DNA from: JACDAN01 sp046714355
GTDB taxonomy: Bacteria > Actinomycetota > Thermoleophilia > Gaiellales > Gaiellaceae
Length of the DNA stretch: 5,020 nucleotides
Reading direction: 5' to 3'
Assembly (NCBI GenBank): GCA_046714355.1
Contig: JBKKAR010000208.1
Span: 1-5,020 of the forward strand
Shown here: positions 1 through 4,956 of the stretch, piece after piece
Numbering within the stretch: position 1 is the stretch's first letter
Layout of the letters: every line of letters begins with the position of its first letter
Notes under the pieces: model-generated
The model's database searches: none
What the model saw: only the letters and a program-made list of their open reading frames with translations
What the model was told of the DNA's origin: nothing
Translations under genes and position numbers: made by a program

Positions 1-1
1 C

Positions 2-316
2 GCGGCGCTGGCGGCCGGCGGCGCCGGCATCGCGCAGGCGATCGGCGGCGGCTCCGAGGAGCAGGTCAAGGGTCCGGCCGCCGCGAAGGCGAAGAGTGCC
101 GCTCTCAAGGCCGCCGGCGGCGGAACCGTGCTCGAGGTCGAACGCCAGGACGGGGACGGCGCGGGCGTGTTCGAGGTCGAGGTCCGGCGCGCCGATGGCT
201 CCCAGGTCGAAATCCATCTGGACGCCAACTACAAGGCCGTCGGCACTGCCGCCGACGACGACACCGCCGGGGAATCCGAGGATGAGGCGGGAGAAGGCGC
301 CGACTCGGGCAGTTGA
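2..316 (+). CDS. PepSY-domain protein, C-terminal part (5' end outside window)
   Basis: Open from the left edge to a TGA at 314-316, giving 104 visible residues. The first ~17 are Ala/Gly-rich (ALAAGGAGIAQAIGG), like the end of a signal or anchor helix. Next come a helix (about 20-40, PAAAKAKSAALKAAGG) and a beta-rich stretch (about 42-79) with VLEVERQ, VFEVEVRRADGS and VEIHLDANYKAVG. That helix followed by 'x-E-V-E-V...DG...V-x-L-D' is the pattern of a PepSY module, a small extracytoplasmic domain thought to inhibit proteases or sense the envelope. The protein ends in an acidic tail (DDDTAGESEDEAGEGADSGS). An internal GTG at 128 is not a credible start because the PepSY helix lies upstream of it. 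The fold assignment is by motif only; partner and substrate are unknown. Confidence 0.7.
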   Translation, partial: AALAAGGAGIAQAIGGGSEEQVKGPAAAKAKSAALKAAGGGTVLEVERQDGDGAGVFEVEVRRADGSQVEIHLDANYKAVGTAADDDTAGESEDEAGEGADSGS

Positions 317-367
317 ACCCAACGTGATTCGAGCGGAATCGCTCGTCGAATACGCCGCCGCGATCAC

Positions 368-398
368 CTGAAGGGCCGGGGCCGCACCGGCCCTTCAG
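368..398 (+). terminator. Intrinsic terminator-like hairpin after the PepSY gene
   Basis: A perfect 12-bp inverted repeat: 368-379 (CTGAAGGGCCGG) pairs with 387-398 around a 7-base loop. It lies about 50 bases after the PepSY stop codon. No T-run follows, which is common for terminators in high-GC actinobacteria. It could also end transcripts arriving from the minus-strand gene at 499-837. Confidence 0.7.
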
Positions 399-450
399 CG
401 TCCCACCGCGACCGCTCGTTCTCCATCGCCGGCAACTAGACGCCGCTCAC

Positions 451-492
451 CTGTCGCGCCGGAGGTCGCGGGTTCGAGCCCCGTCGCTCCCG
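451..492 (+). other. 3' tRNA-Asp fragment, probable attachment-site remnant
   Basis: The segment reads as the 3' half of a tRNA: anticodon loop CTGTCGC at 451-457 with GTC at 453-455, anticodon-stem 3' strand GCCGG (458-462), variable loop AGGTC (463-467), T stem GCGGG/CCCGT (468-472 with 480-484, one G-U) around loop TTCGAGC, acceptor 3' strand CGCTCCC (485-491) and discriminator G492. The CTGTCxCGCCGGAGGTCGCG stretch is typical of bacterial tRNA-Asp(GTC). The 5' half is missing: no CCGGC precedes the loop and no GGGAGCG acceptor strand lies upstream, so this is not a working tRNA gene. No CCA is encoded. A fragment starting in the anticodon loop and running to the 3' end is what a tyrosine-recombinase integration event into a tRNA gene leaves as the displaced att copy. 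The attachment-site role is inference. Confidence 0.6.
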
Positions 493-498
493 TCTCGT

Positions 499-837
499 CT
501 ACTCGGTGGATCCGCGGAGCGTGTGCTCAATTCGTTCGAGAAGCTCCTGGTGGTTGCGGTGCAGGCGACGGACCTCGTGGCGCTGACGGGTCTGCTGGAG
601 CAGGACGATGCTCGCGGCCATCGCGCTCAACCCGTTGGTGTAGTTGCCGCCGACGAGCTCGAACAGCGTGCTGTGGAACACGAGCAGCCCGATCCACAGC
701 GCGAGCAGGGCGACGATGTGCAAGGGGTGAGTCGTGTAGCCGATGATGGCCGGAAAGAGCCGGTTCTCGAGCAACGCATAAAGGCCCCTCGAAGGCCGAT
801 CGGAATTCAAGGGGGTCTGTCCGGAATCAGTTCCCAT
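499..837 (-). CDS. Small two-helix membrane protein with charged C-terminal helix
   Basis: 112 residues. The ATG at 837 is preferred over upstream starts because AAGGAG (845-850) sits 7 bases before it. A polar N-terminus (1-36) precedes a likely membrane helix at about 39-57 (LHIVALLALWIGLLVFHST), a short NYTN-containing turn and a second hydrophobic stretch at about 66-81 (NGLSAMAASIVLLQQ). The last 30 residues (TRQRHEVRRLHRNHQELLERIEHT) are strongly charged and helical, probably on the cytoplasmic side. Two helices followed by 'LxxQxTRxR...H...ELLERI' loosely resemble the low-affinity iron permease and DUF1003 families, but the match is too weak to name. Its TAG stop is 7 bases from the tRNA-Asp fragment. 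A short upstream ORF with a strong ribosome binding site overlaps its start. Function unknown. Confidence 0.65.
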   Translation of the reverse strand: MGTDSGQTPLNSDRPSRGLYALLENRLFPAIIGYTTHPLHIVALLALWIGLLVFHSTLFELVGGNYTNGLSAMAASIVLLQQTRQRHEVRRLHRNHQELLERIEHTLRGSTE

Positions 838-913
838 CCGCGTTCTCCTTCCTCGGGGCGCCCGGCACAAACGTAGCTGCCGGCGAATAGGAAACGGCCC
901 GCGAATGGTTCAC
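827..913 (-). CDS. Possible 28-residue leader ORF overlapping the membrane-protein start
   Basis: On the minus strand AAAGGAGG (918-925), a near-perfect Shine-Dalgarno, lies 4 bases before a GTG at 911-913. That frame runs 28 codons (begins MNHSRAVSYSPAATF when translated) to a TGA at 827-829, 8 bases past the first base of the downstream ATG at 837. The layout, a strong site then a short ORF ending inside the next start region, fits translational coupling or a leader peptide. No peptide family is recognised. The purine-rich box could be coincidental, since the downstream gene has its own good AAGGAG. Confidence 0.3.
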   Translation of the reverse strand: MNHSRAVSYSPAATFVPGAPRKENADGN

Positions 914-1027
914 ACTCCCTCCTTTCAACCGTCGGTCCCGCCGGGTGACGCCGGATTCGACCTCACCACACACAAGATGACGGCGGTACGCGCAACGGCG
1001 GTGACCAGGCAGTAGCGAAGTTCGTAA

Positions 1028-1816
1028 CTAGGGAAGCGTCTGCCAGTCGGGCTCGAGGTCGCCTCGGACGTCGCGTGTGATCCGCGTCTGGCCGGTGCCG
1101 TTGGCGTTCATCACGTAGATCTCGTCGTTGTAGTTGTTGTTGCGGTTGCGGCTGCTCGAGAAGGCGATCTTCTTCCCGTCCGGCGACCAGGCGGGCCTGT
1201 CGTCGAACCCACCGTTGTTGACGTTGCCTCGGTGCCGCGTCAGGTTCCTCTCGCGGGAGCCGTCGGCGTTCATCACGTAGATCTCGGAATTGAAGTTGCG
1301 CCAGCTGGTGAAGGCGATCTTCTTCCCGTCGGGCGACCACGCCGGCTTGTAATCGAGACCGGTGTTGCCCGCGCCGGCGTTGTGCGTAAGCCGCTTCTGG
1401 CCTGAACCGTCGGCTCGCATCACGTAGATCTCGGCGTTGCGGTCGCGGAAGCTCATGAAGGCGATCTTCTTCCCATCCGGCGACCAGGCCGCCTCGCGAT
1501 CGCGGGCGGGGTGGCGTGTGAGTCGCCTCTGGCCCGAGCCGTCAGCGTTCATCACGTAGATGTCGAAATTTCCGCCGCGCTTCCGCGTGAACGCGATCTT
1601 CGTCCCGTCGGGGGACCAGGCAGGGCCGTGGTCGTTAGCCGGGTTGGACGTCAGATTCGTCGGGTCGGAGCCGTCGGCATTCATGACGTAGATCTCGTAG
1701 CTGCCCGCGCGAAAAGACGTGAAGGCGATCTTCTTCCCATCCGGCGACCAGGCCGGCAGGACGTCCCCCCGACCATATTTCGTCAGGTTCCTGGGCTCTG
1801 ACCCGTCGGCGTTCAT
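1028..1816 (-). CDS. TolB/PD40 beta-propeller protein, main part (frameshifted from its N-terminus)
   Basis: 262 residues made almost wholly of TolB-like PD40 blades. AWSPDG[KT]KIAF begins at residues 22, 66, 110, 159 and 209, and each is followed by a variable turn and '[DE]IYVM-[NR]-A-[DN]-G-[ST]'. The C-terminal EPDWQTLP looks like the strand that closes the ring with the N-terminal strand. That strand is encoded upstream in another frame (1813-1989), and the two pieces together give six blades, the TolB number. The ATG at 1816 has no Shine-Dalgarno and falls inside the conserved 'VMNADG' strand, so it is unlikely to be a true start. PD40 proteins of this type are usually exported and bind proteins or glycans; TolB itself works in the Tol-Pal envelope system, but no tol or pal gene is visible here, so the name tolB is not justified. 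The blades are closely similar at DNA level. Confidence 0.8.
   Translation of the reverse strand: MNADGSEPRNLTKYGRGDVLPAWSPDGKKIAFTSFRAGSYEIYVMNADGSDPTNLTSNPANDHGPAWSPDGTKIAFTRKRGGNFDIYVMNADGSGQRRLTRHPARDREAAWSPDGKKIAFMSFRDRNAEIYVMRADGSGQKRLTHNAGAGNTGLDYKPAWSPDGKKIAFTSWRNFNSEIYVMNADGSRERNLTRHRGNVNNGGFDDRPAWSPDGKKIAFSSSRNRNNNYNDEIYVMNANGTGQTRITRDVRGDLEPDWQTLP
1161..1753 (-). repeat. Five DNA-level copies of the PD40 blade motif
   Basis: A ~32-base unit coding for PxWSPDGxKIAF recurs at about 1161-1192, 1311-1342, 1458-1489, 1589-1620 and 1722-1753, differing at a few positions. A second unit coding for EIYVMNADGS lies between copies. Spacing varies (102 to 150 bases between copies), so this is internal gene duplication within the propeller rather than a fixed-period tandem repeat. 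Confidence 0.75.
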
Positions 1817-1989
1817 GACCCGGATATCTCGTTGCCGGAGCGGAGACTCGTGAACGCGATCATGCCGTTCTTGCCGCGGAACGCCCCAGCCGCCGATCCG
1901 GCGCCCGCGAACGTGTTCACGAGTGCGGCTGCCGTCAACAAGGCGAACAGCGCTGGCCCTGCCGTGCGCGTCGAAAAACGCTGTCTCAC
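1813..1989 (-). pseudogene. N-terminal piece of the PD40 propeller: signal peptide plus first strand, cut by frameshift
   Basis: The GTG at 1989 is the preferred start: GGAGGAG (1999-2005) lies 9 bases upstream, better than the TTG at 2019, which has no such site. The product begins MRQRFSTRTAGPALFALL, with basic residues, a hydrophobic core to about residue 28 and small residues ending at GSAAGA (~36), a Sec-type signal peptide. Residues 38-55 (RGKNGMIAFTSLRSGNEI) are the opening strand of a PD40 blade. The frame then hits TGA at 1813-1815 after ...NEISGS. Only 5 bases (1820-1824) separate the GAG-ATA codons from the GTC-ATG of the next frame, where 3 or 6 would keep the frame, so one base lost or two gained breaks the gene. 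Restored, the protein would be about 320 residues. A sequencing or assembly error is possible. Confidence 0.7.
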
Positions 1990-2028
1990 CTGACCTCGCT
2001 CCTCCGGTCGTCGTAGCAAAAGTTACGT

Positions 2029-2052
2029 GGCAGTGGTGGACTGAATACTGCC
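2029..2052. promoter_or_regulatory. Inverted repeat in the divergent intergenic region
   Basis: GGCAGT (2029-2034) and ACTGCC (2047-2052) form a perfect 6-bp inverted repeat with a 12-base spacer, 40 bases upstream of the propeller start. The position suits an operator for that gene, but six matching bases can occur by chance and no regulator gene is adjacent. Confidence 0.25.
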
Positions 2053-2093
2053 TCTTTCGTTGATGCGGATCTTCACAGAGACCCGGGCTGGGG

Positions 2094-2121
2094 TGGACAG
2101 TTCGCGTTTTCCGGCTACGAT
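2094..2121 (+). promoter_or_regulatory. Putative sigma70-type promoter for the NlpC/P60 gene
   Basis: TGGACA (2094-2099, 5 of 6 to TTGACA) and TACGAT (2116-2121, 4 of 6 to TATAAT) are separated by 16 bases. A start near 2128 would leave an untranslated leader of about 60 bases before the ATG at 2191. This is the best match seen in the 201-base divergent region; no equally good promoter was seen for the leftward gene. Confidence 0.4.
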
Positions 2122-2190
2122 CCGACGCTGACGAACAGGCCAGGGCTGCGCGAACGCACGTTTTTCGCGGCCCGCCCTTCTCTTCTCTCT

Positions 2191-2688
2191 ATGCCGCCCC
2201 GCCTCCGCAGCCGCCTGCTGGCGTTCGCTCTTGCCGCGTTCTTCTTCGGCTGCGCGGTGACCAGTGCACCGGCTGCGCTCGACGGGCCCCCGCGGAAGCA
2301 TGAACGCACGCGTCCCAAGCCGACGGTCGGCCAGCGCGCAGCGAAAATCGCGCTCAGGGCCGTCGGCGTCCCGTATCGATGGGGCGGCGCCTCCCCGGCG
2401 GGCGGATTCGATTGCTCCGGACTCGTCTACTGGGCGTACGGGCGACTCGGCATCGGCCTTCCACACAGCTCCTACGCGCTCTACGGCTTGGGCCGGCCCG
2501 TCGCGCGCTCGAGGATGAAGGCGGGCGACTTGGTCTTCTTCTCCGGCCTGGGACACATGGGTATGTACGTCGGCCGCGGGCGAATGGTGCACGCTCCGTC
2601 TTCAGGGCGGCTGGTCGAGGTCGTCAGGCTCGGCCGTTCGCACTACGGCAGCCGGCTCGTGGGCGCCCGGCGCATCGGACCTGCCTGA
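2191..2688 (+). CDS. Exported NlpC/P60 family peptidoglycan peptidase
   Basis: 165 residues. A signal sequence (about 1-28: basic MPPRLRSR, then hydrophobic LLAFALAAFFFGCAVTSAPA) is followed by a short basic linker and one NlpC/P60 domain from about 47 to the end. The catalytic cysteine is Cys75 in GGFDCSGLVYWAY, the histidine is His122 in GLGHMGMYVG, and the third polar residue is His134 in MVHAP. PYRWGG (61-66) and AGDLVFF (111-117) are also family hallmarks. Such enzymes cut D-Glu-to-diaminoacid or related bonds in cell-wall stem peptides; the exact bond cannot be read from the sequence. FFGC at 18-21 resembles a lipobox but lacks the usual Leu/Val at -3, so lipid anchoring is doubtful. 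It has no accessory SH3 or LysM domain, making it a minimal form. No Shine-Dalgarno precedes the ATG; a 16-base pyrimidine run (2175-2190) lies there instead. Confidence 0.88.
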   Translation: MPPRLRSRLLAFALAAFFFGCAVTSAPAALDGPPRKHERTRPKPTVGQRAAKIALRAVGVPYRWGGASPAGGFDCSGLVYWAYGRLGIGLPHSSYALYGLGRPVARSRMKAGDLVFFSGLGHMGMYVGRGRMVHAPSSGRLVEVVRLGRSHYGSRLVGARRIGPA

Positions 2689-2704
2689 CTCGTAGGATCG
2701 GCCG

Positions 2705-3814
2705 ATGAAGGTCAGGGCTGCTGTGCTCGAGGAGTTCGGGCAGCCGCTCGTCGTTCAGGACGTCGAACTCGAGGAGCCGAAGGCCGGCGAGGCGCTCGTG
2801 CGGCTCGAGGCCTGCGGCGTGTGTCACACCGATCTCTACGCCGCCTCGGGCGCCGATCCGACCGGATACACAGCCTGCGTGCTCGGTCACGAGGGCGCCG
2901 GCGTTGTCGAGAAGGTCGGGCCCGGCGTGACGCTGCTCGCTCCGGGCGACCACGTCGTGACGCTCTTCGCGCCCGAGTGCGGCGAGTGCGTCCACTGCCG
3001 CAGCCCTCGGACGAATCGCTGCATCGCGATCCGGGATCAACAGGGCCTCGGCCTCCTACCGGACGGAACGACGCGTTTCGCTCGCAACGGTGAGCCGCTC
3101 CGGCACTTCATGGGCACCTCGACGTTTGCGGAGCACACGGTGATGCCGGAGATTGCGCTCGCGAAAGTCAACCCGGAGGCGCCGCTCGACGGCTGCGCGC
3201 CTTTCGCCTGCGGCCTCTCGACGGGGCTCGGCGCTGCGCTCTACACGGCGCAGGTCGCGGCCGGTTCGACGTGCGTCGTCTTCGGCTGTGGCCTCGTCGG
3301 GCTCGGCGCGGTGATCGGCTGCCGGCTCGCAGGGGCCGACCGGATCATCGCGATCGACCTCTCCGATAGCCGCCTCGGCGAAGCGCGAACGCACGGGGCG
3401 ACGGAGACGCGCGCCGCCGCTGACGACACGGTCGAGTGGATCCGATCGGAGACCGGCGGCTTCGGCGCCGACTACACGTTCGAGGCGACCGGAAACGTGG
3501 GCGTGATGCAGCAGGCCGTGGAGTCCGCCCGGGAGGCGTGGGGTCTCGCGACGATGATCGGCGTCGCGAGCAAGGGCGAGACGCTCGACATCGTCCCACG
3601 GCTCCTGATCACCGGACGGCGGGTGACCGGTTCCTCGTTCGGCGGCGTCAAGGGGAGGACACAGGTTCCGGAGCTCGTCGAGCGTTGGCTCGCCGGCGAG
3701 TTCGATGCAGCCGCCCTCGTTACACGGAAGCTCCCGCTGGACGATGTGAACGACGCCTTCGCCGCGATGGAGCGTCAGGAGGGCATCCGCCCCGTGCTCA
3801 CCTTCGACAACTAG
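2705..3814 (+). CDS. frmA: Class III zinc alcohol dehydrogenase (S-(hydroxymethyl)glutathione dehydrogenase type)
   Basis: 369 residues, the normal length for class III ADH. Catalytic zinc ligands Cys40 (GVCHTD), His62 (GHEGAG) and Cys169 (FACGLSTG) and structural zinc ligands Cys92, Cys95, Cys98 and Cys106 are all present. The Rossmann motif GCGLVG has Gly194, Gly196 and Gly199, and Asp218 ends the second strand, indicating NAD+ over NADP+. LPDGTTRF, HFMGTSTFAEHTV and SSFGGVKGR are class III signatures. The family oxidises the formaldehyde-thiol adduct and reduces S-nitrosothiols in the cytosol. Of the glutathione-adduct residues known from human ADH5, Asp55 (here Asp51) and Arg114 (Arg110) are kept, but Glu57 is Thr53. 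Many actinobacteria lack glutathione, so the true cosubstrate is open and the symbol marks the family. AGGA (2694-2697) lies 7 bases before the ATG; the gene starts 16 bases after the peptidase and may be cotranscribed. Confidence 0.87.
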   Translation: MKVRAAVLEEFGQPLVVQDVELEEPKAGEALVRLEACGVCHTDLYAASGADPTGYTACVLGHEGAGVVEKVGPGVTLLAPGDHVVTLFAPECGECVHCRSPRTNRCIAIRDQQGLGLLPDGTTRFARNGEPLRHFMGTSTFAEHTVMPEIALAKVNPEAPLDGCAPFACGLSTGLGAALYTAQVAAGSTCVVFGCGLVGLGAVIGCRLAGADRIIAIDLSDSRLGEARTHGATETRAAADDTVEWIRSETGGFGADYTFEATGNVGVMQQAVESAREAWGLATMIGVASKGETLDIVPRLLITGRRVTGSSFGGVKGRTQVPELVERWLAGEFDAAALVTRKLPLDDVNDAFAAMERQEGIRPVLTFDN

Positions 3815-3832
3815 GCCGAGGCCGTTCTTCTC

Positions 3833-3864
3833 GTCTCAGCTGGCCGAGTTCGGCCAGTCGAGAT
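3833..3864. terminator. Bidirectional terminator hairpin between convergent genes
   Basis: CTGGCCGA (3840-3847) and TCGGCCAG (3850-3857) are perfect inverted repeats. As RNA, a 7-bp stem (3840-3846 with 3851-3857) closes on a 4-base loop. The stem continues outward through a G-U pair (3839/3858), one A-C mismatch (3838/3859) and four more pairs or wobbles to 3833/3864. It lies 19 bases after the dehydrogenase stop and 36 bases past the tatC stop, so it can serve both. There is no long T-run on either side. Confidence 0.7.
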
Positions 3865-3900
3865 CGAGAGTCATGTTTCCCTTCTTGTCTGAGTGATGAC

Positions 3901-4665
3901 TTAGGCCGGCTCGCCGTGCGGCGCGCCTGCCAGGCTCCAGCGCCGCTCGAACACGACCGCCAGCCAGATCGACGCTTCGAACAGCGCGACCAGCGGCAGG
4001 ATCGTCAGTGCGGTGGAGACGGGGTCAACGCCCGGCAGGACGACAGCCGTCGCCGCCATCGCCACGTAGCCGATTCGCCGGTTGCGCCGGAGCTTCGCGC
4101 TCGTGAGCAAACCGAGGCGCACGACGCCGAGCACCGCCACCGGAAGCTGGAAGATCAAGCCGACAGCGAGGAGCGACGCCAGCACGAACGAGTAGTAGTG
4201 GCTCGCCCGGACCTCGATGTCGTAGACGTCGGAGTCGTAGGTGGTCAGGAAGCGAATCGCCGCGGGAAGCACGAAGAAGTAACTGAACGCGACGCCGCCT
4301 GCGAACAGCAGCGCGCCGAACGCGACGAGCGAGGCGACGGACCGCTGGACGCCGCGCTGGAACGCAGGTGCGAAGAAGCCCCAGACCTGCCAGAGGACGA
4401 CCGGCAGCGCGACCGCGAAGCCGGCGGCCAGGCTGACCTTGAGCGAGGTCATGAACGGCTCGGTCACGCCGAGGGTCACCGGCTTCCGGCGTCCCTCGGG
4501 TAGCGGCCGGTTCAGCAGCTCGATCAGCTGCTCGTGGAACGCGAACGCAACGCCGCTCGCGATGACCACGGCAAGGCCGGCGACGACCAGCCTGCCGCGG
4601 AGCTCGCCGAGATGGTCGACGAGCTCCGCAGGCTCTCCATGTTGGAGGCGGCGCGGCAGCCTCAA
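3901..4665 (-). CDS. tatC: Sec-independent protein translocase TatC
   Basis: 254 residues, six predicted membrane helices (about 25-44, 73-97, 108-135, 158-182, 196-214, 217-239), the TatC architecture. Family motifs: DHLGELRGRL (17-26), with Glu21 matching E. coli Glu15 of the signal-peptide site, VTEPFMTSLK (67-76), WQVWGFFAPAF (92-102), FSYFFVLP (127-134), FQLP (172-175) and LPGVDPVS (210-217), with Asp214 matching E. coli Asp211. TatC is the membrane receptor that recognises twin-arginine signal peptides and recruits TatA. Two glutamates important in E. coli are replaced: Glu103 by Val106 and Glu170 by Gln173. The start is a TTG at 4663-4665 overlapping the tatA stop as TTGA, with no clear Shine-Dalgarno, so translation is probably coupled to tatA. 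The N-terminal LPRRLQHGEPAELVDHLGELR and LPGVDP forms recall Thermoleophilia TatC. Confidence 0.92.
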   Translation of the reverse strand: MRLPRRLQHGEPAELVDHLGELRGRLVVAGLAVVIASGVAFAFHEQLIELLNRPLPEGRRKPVTLGVTEPFMTSLKVSLAAGFAVALPVVLWQVWGFFAPAFQRGVQRSVASLVAFGALLFAGGVAFSYFFVLPAAIRFLTTYDSDVYDIEVRASHYYSFVLASLLAVGLIFQLPVAVLGVVRLGLLTSAKLRRNRRIGYVAMAATAVVLPGVDPVSTALTILPLVALFEASIWLAVVFERRWSLAGAPHGEPA

Positions 4666-4940
4666 CGCACTGCCGTCCGCTGCCGCTCGGTGGGAAGGGA
4701 GACGGGCGCGACAGGCGCCTCGGCGGGAAGAGCGACGGGTGCTACAGGCGCCTCGACCGGCTCGAGCTCGCCGAGATGGATCGGCTCCTGATCCTTGTCA
4801 TCGCCGGTGATCGAGCTCTTGAACTCGCGCAGCCCACGGCCCATCGAGCGACCCATTTCGGGCAGCCGCTTGGGGCCGAAGACGAGCAGGACGACGAGAC
4901 CGAGGAGCATGAGCTCCGGTACTCCGATGAATCCAGGCAT
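4662..4940 (-). CDS. tatA: Twin-arginine translocase subunit TatA (TatA/E/B family)
   Basis: 92 residues. A short periplasmic N-terminus (MPGFIGVPEL) leads into one membrane helix (about 8-21, ending LLVFG), then the hinge FGPKRLPEMG (21-30) and an amphipathic helix (31-45, RSMGRGLREFKSSI). This is the TatA/B pattern; Glu9 sits where TatA proteins carry a polar residue. TatA polymerises to form the translocation pathway once TatC binds a folded RR-signal substrate. Length suits TatA rather than the longer TatB, and no second TatA/B gene is visible; in such two-gene operons TatA may serve both roles. AAGGA (4948-4952) lies 7 bases before the ATG at 4940. The tail carries an 11-residue duplication, EAPVAPVALPA / EAPVAPVSLPT. 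The gene overlaps tatC by 4 bases and forms one operon with it. Confidence 0.9.
   Translation of the reverse strand: MPGFIGVPELMLLGLVVLLVFGPKRLPEMGRSMGRGLREFKSSITGDDKDQEPIHLGELEPVEAPVAPVALPAEAPVAPVSLPTERQRTAVR
4692..4757 (-). repeat. Tandem 33-bp duplication in the tatA tail
   Basis: Two adjacent 33-base units, 4692-4724 and 4725-4757, match at most positions; the 10-base core ACAGGCGCCT is identical in both (4711-4720 and 4744-4753). The unit is a whole number of codons, so it adds an 11-residue Pro/Ala/Val segment to the disordered cytoplasmic tail of TatA without breaking the frame. Confidence 0.7.
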
Positions 4941-4956
4941 GTCTAGTTCCTTTCGG

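Noticed and set aside
410..492. Complete tRNA-Asp gene
   Set aside because: No 5' acceptor strand, D arm or anticodon-stem 5' strand can be found upstream of 451, so only the 3' half is called.
523..876. 117-codon plus-strand frame opposite the small membrane protein
   Set aside because: The minus-strand frame has membrane helices and a well-placed Shine-Dalgarno; this frame has neither.
871..1027. Terminator for the PD40 gene or promoter for the small membrane protein
   Set aside because: Only weak partial matches were seen (for example TTGAAA on the minus strand near 923-928 with no good -10 partner), and no stable hairpin follows the PD40 stop.
963..1340. 125-codon minus-strand frame overlapping the PD40 gene
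   Set aside because: It is a shifted reading of the repeated blades (repeating 'ARREEDRL'-like text), not a separate gene.
1161..1753. CRISPR-like array suggested by the repeated 32-base units
   Set aside because: Units are in frame, code for PD40 blade motifs, vary in sequence and are spaced unevenly by 102-150 bases; this is a coding repeat.
2023..2592. 189-codon minus-strand reading frame opposite the NlpC/P60 gene
   Set aside because: It lies antisense to a gene with clear catalytic motifs, has unusual composition and no recognisable fold.
3436..4503. Long 355-codon plus-strand reading frame spanning the end of the dehydrogenase and most of tatC
   Set aside because: It is Arg/Asp/Glu/Gln-rich low-complexity translation antisense to well-supported genes, has no domain, and is typical of stop-poor GC-rich DNA.
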